The translations under genes and the position numbers were made by a program. From the IMG/VR virus record IMGVR_UViG_3300024520_000361, positions 1 to 29,701 of that record: 29,701 bases of DNA; one strand, written 5' to 3'. Of the stretch, positions 29,385 through 29,701 are shown piece by piece. How positions within the stretch are numbered: the first letter of the stretch is position 1; every line of letters starts with the position of its first letter. The notes beneath the pieces are model-generated. The model was not told where the DNA came from and searched no databases. It saw nothing but the letters and a program-made list of their open reading frames with translations. The DNA is from a virus.

Positions 29385-29701
29385 TTATAAACCGCAAAAT
29401 CCTGAATCACATTCATCAAAATCATCAAATGATAACTCAGATTGTGGTTTGAAATTAATTATTTGTTTATATGTTATATCTTTTTTGAAAGTATTTGGTT
29501 TGTTTTGTTCCTCTAATAATGCAAATAAATCCATTTTGTTAGGATGTTCCTGAGCCATTTTATTTAAAAACATAGGACTTCTATGAAAACATCCAACACA
29601 ATTATTATAATATCCTTTTTCAAATCTGATTTCTTTGTTGTTTTTCCAATAAGATTGAATGTCTTGTTGAGTAATATTATCATCAATCAATGGAAATGAT
29701 G
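29385..29701 (-). CDS. PAPS-reductase-like protein, 3' end only
   Basis: The frame runs from the right edge to the stop at 29385 with about 104 complete codons; the start lies outside the window. The visible part SFPLIDDNITQQDIQSYWKN, then GYYNNCVGCFHRSPMFLNKM, has the Cys-x2-Cys and the FPL-x-DD/IQ-YW layout of phage PAPS-reductase-like (adenine nucleotide alpha hydrolase) proteins (family knowledge). The TTG at 29690 is not a believable start because coding continues upstream (SFP). These proteins are common in Bacteroidota phages; roles in DNA modification or sulfur metabolism have been proposed, none shown here. Confidence 0.65.
   Translation of the reverse strand, partial: SFPLIDDNITQQDIQSYWKNNKEIRFEKGYYNNCVGCFHRSPMFLNKMAQEHPNKMDLFALLEEQNKPNTFKKDITYKQIINFKPQSELSFDDFDECDSGFCGL

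Noticed and set aside
1-29701. tRNA genes, CRISPR arrays, insertion sequences, integrase or attachment sites
   Set aside because: No cloverleaf, regular repeats, transposase motifs, recombinase motifs or flanking direct repeats were seen by reading; very short or degenerate ones could be missed.

Overview
The window is a 29.7-kb stretch of a tailed double-stranded DNA phage (Caudoviricetes, siphovirus-like) that very probably infects a member of the Bacteroidota, perhaps a flavobacterium. The DNA is very AT-rich. All credible genes lie on the minus strand and are tightly packed, mostly with ATGA or short overlaps. Strong Shine-Dalgarno sites are largely absent. Six intergenic sites carry TATATTTG, which fits the Bacteroidota -7 promoter element TAnnTTTG. 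No rRNA, tRNA, CRISPR array, integrase or insertion sequence was seen. Both ends cut through genes.

In the direction of transcription (high to low coordinates): (1) 29701-26400 holds small accessory genes of unknown function, starting with the 3' end of a PAPS-reductase-like gene. (2) 26349-24761 encodes the small and large terminase subunits. (3) 24734-22928 holds small connector, tail and membrane genes and ends in a tail assembly chaperone pair. This pair has an A AAA AAG slippery heptamer and an open -1 frame, so a G/GT-type programmed frameshift is predicted. (4) 22754-15396 encodes the tape measure protein, two large tail-tip proteins that share domain types, and a 174-residue probable virion protein, followed by a clear intrinsic terminator. 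(5) 15306-14791 is a free-standing HNH-AP2 endonuclease gene with its own, nearly leaderless promoter. (6) 14672-5888 is one long, mostly overlapping gene string that encodes about six glycosyltransferase-like proteins, a class I methyltransferase and many very small proteins, several of them under 60 residues. (7) 5823-1 holds the head genes: portal, MuF-like minor head protein, a HeH-like acidic protein, scaffold-like protein, major capsid protein, and a virion protein cut by the left edge.

The head and tail genes form an ordinary siphovirus assembly line: terminase, portal, scaffold and capsid for DNA packaging; chaperone, tape measure and tip proteins for the tail. The glycan-modifying island between tail and head genes is unusual. 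It has transferases and a methyltransferase, but no sugar-nucleotide synthesis, flippase, polymerase or ligase genes in this window. It probably uses host sugar nucleotides to decorate a cytoplasmic target, with virion proteins the most plausible (inference). Protein family names were assigned by reading motifs, without database searches.
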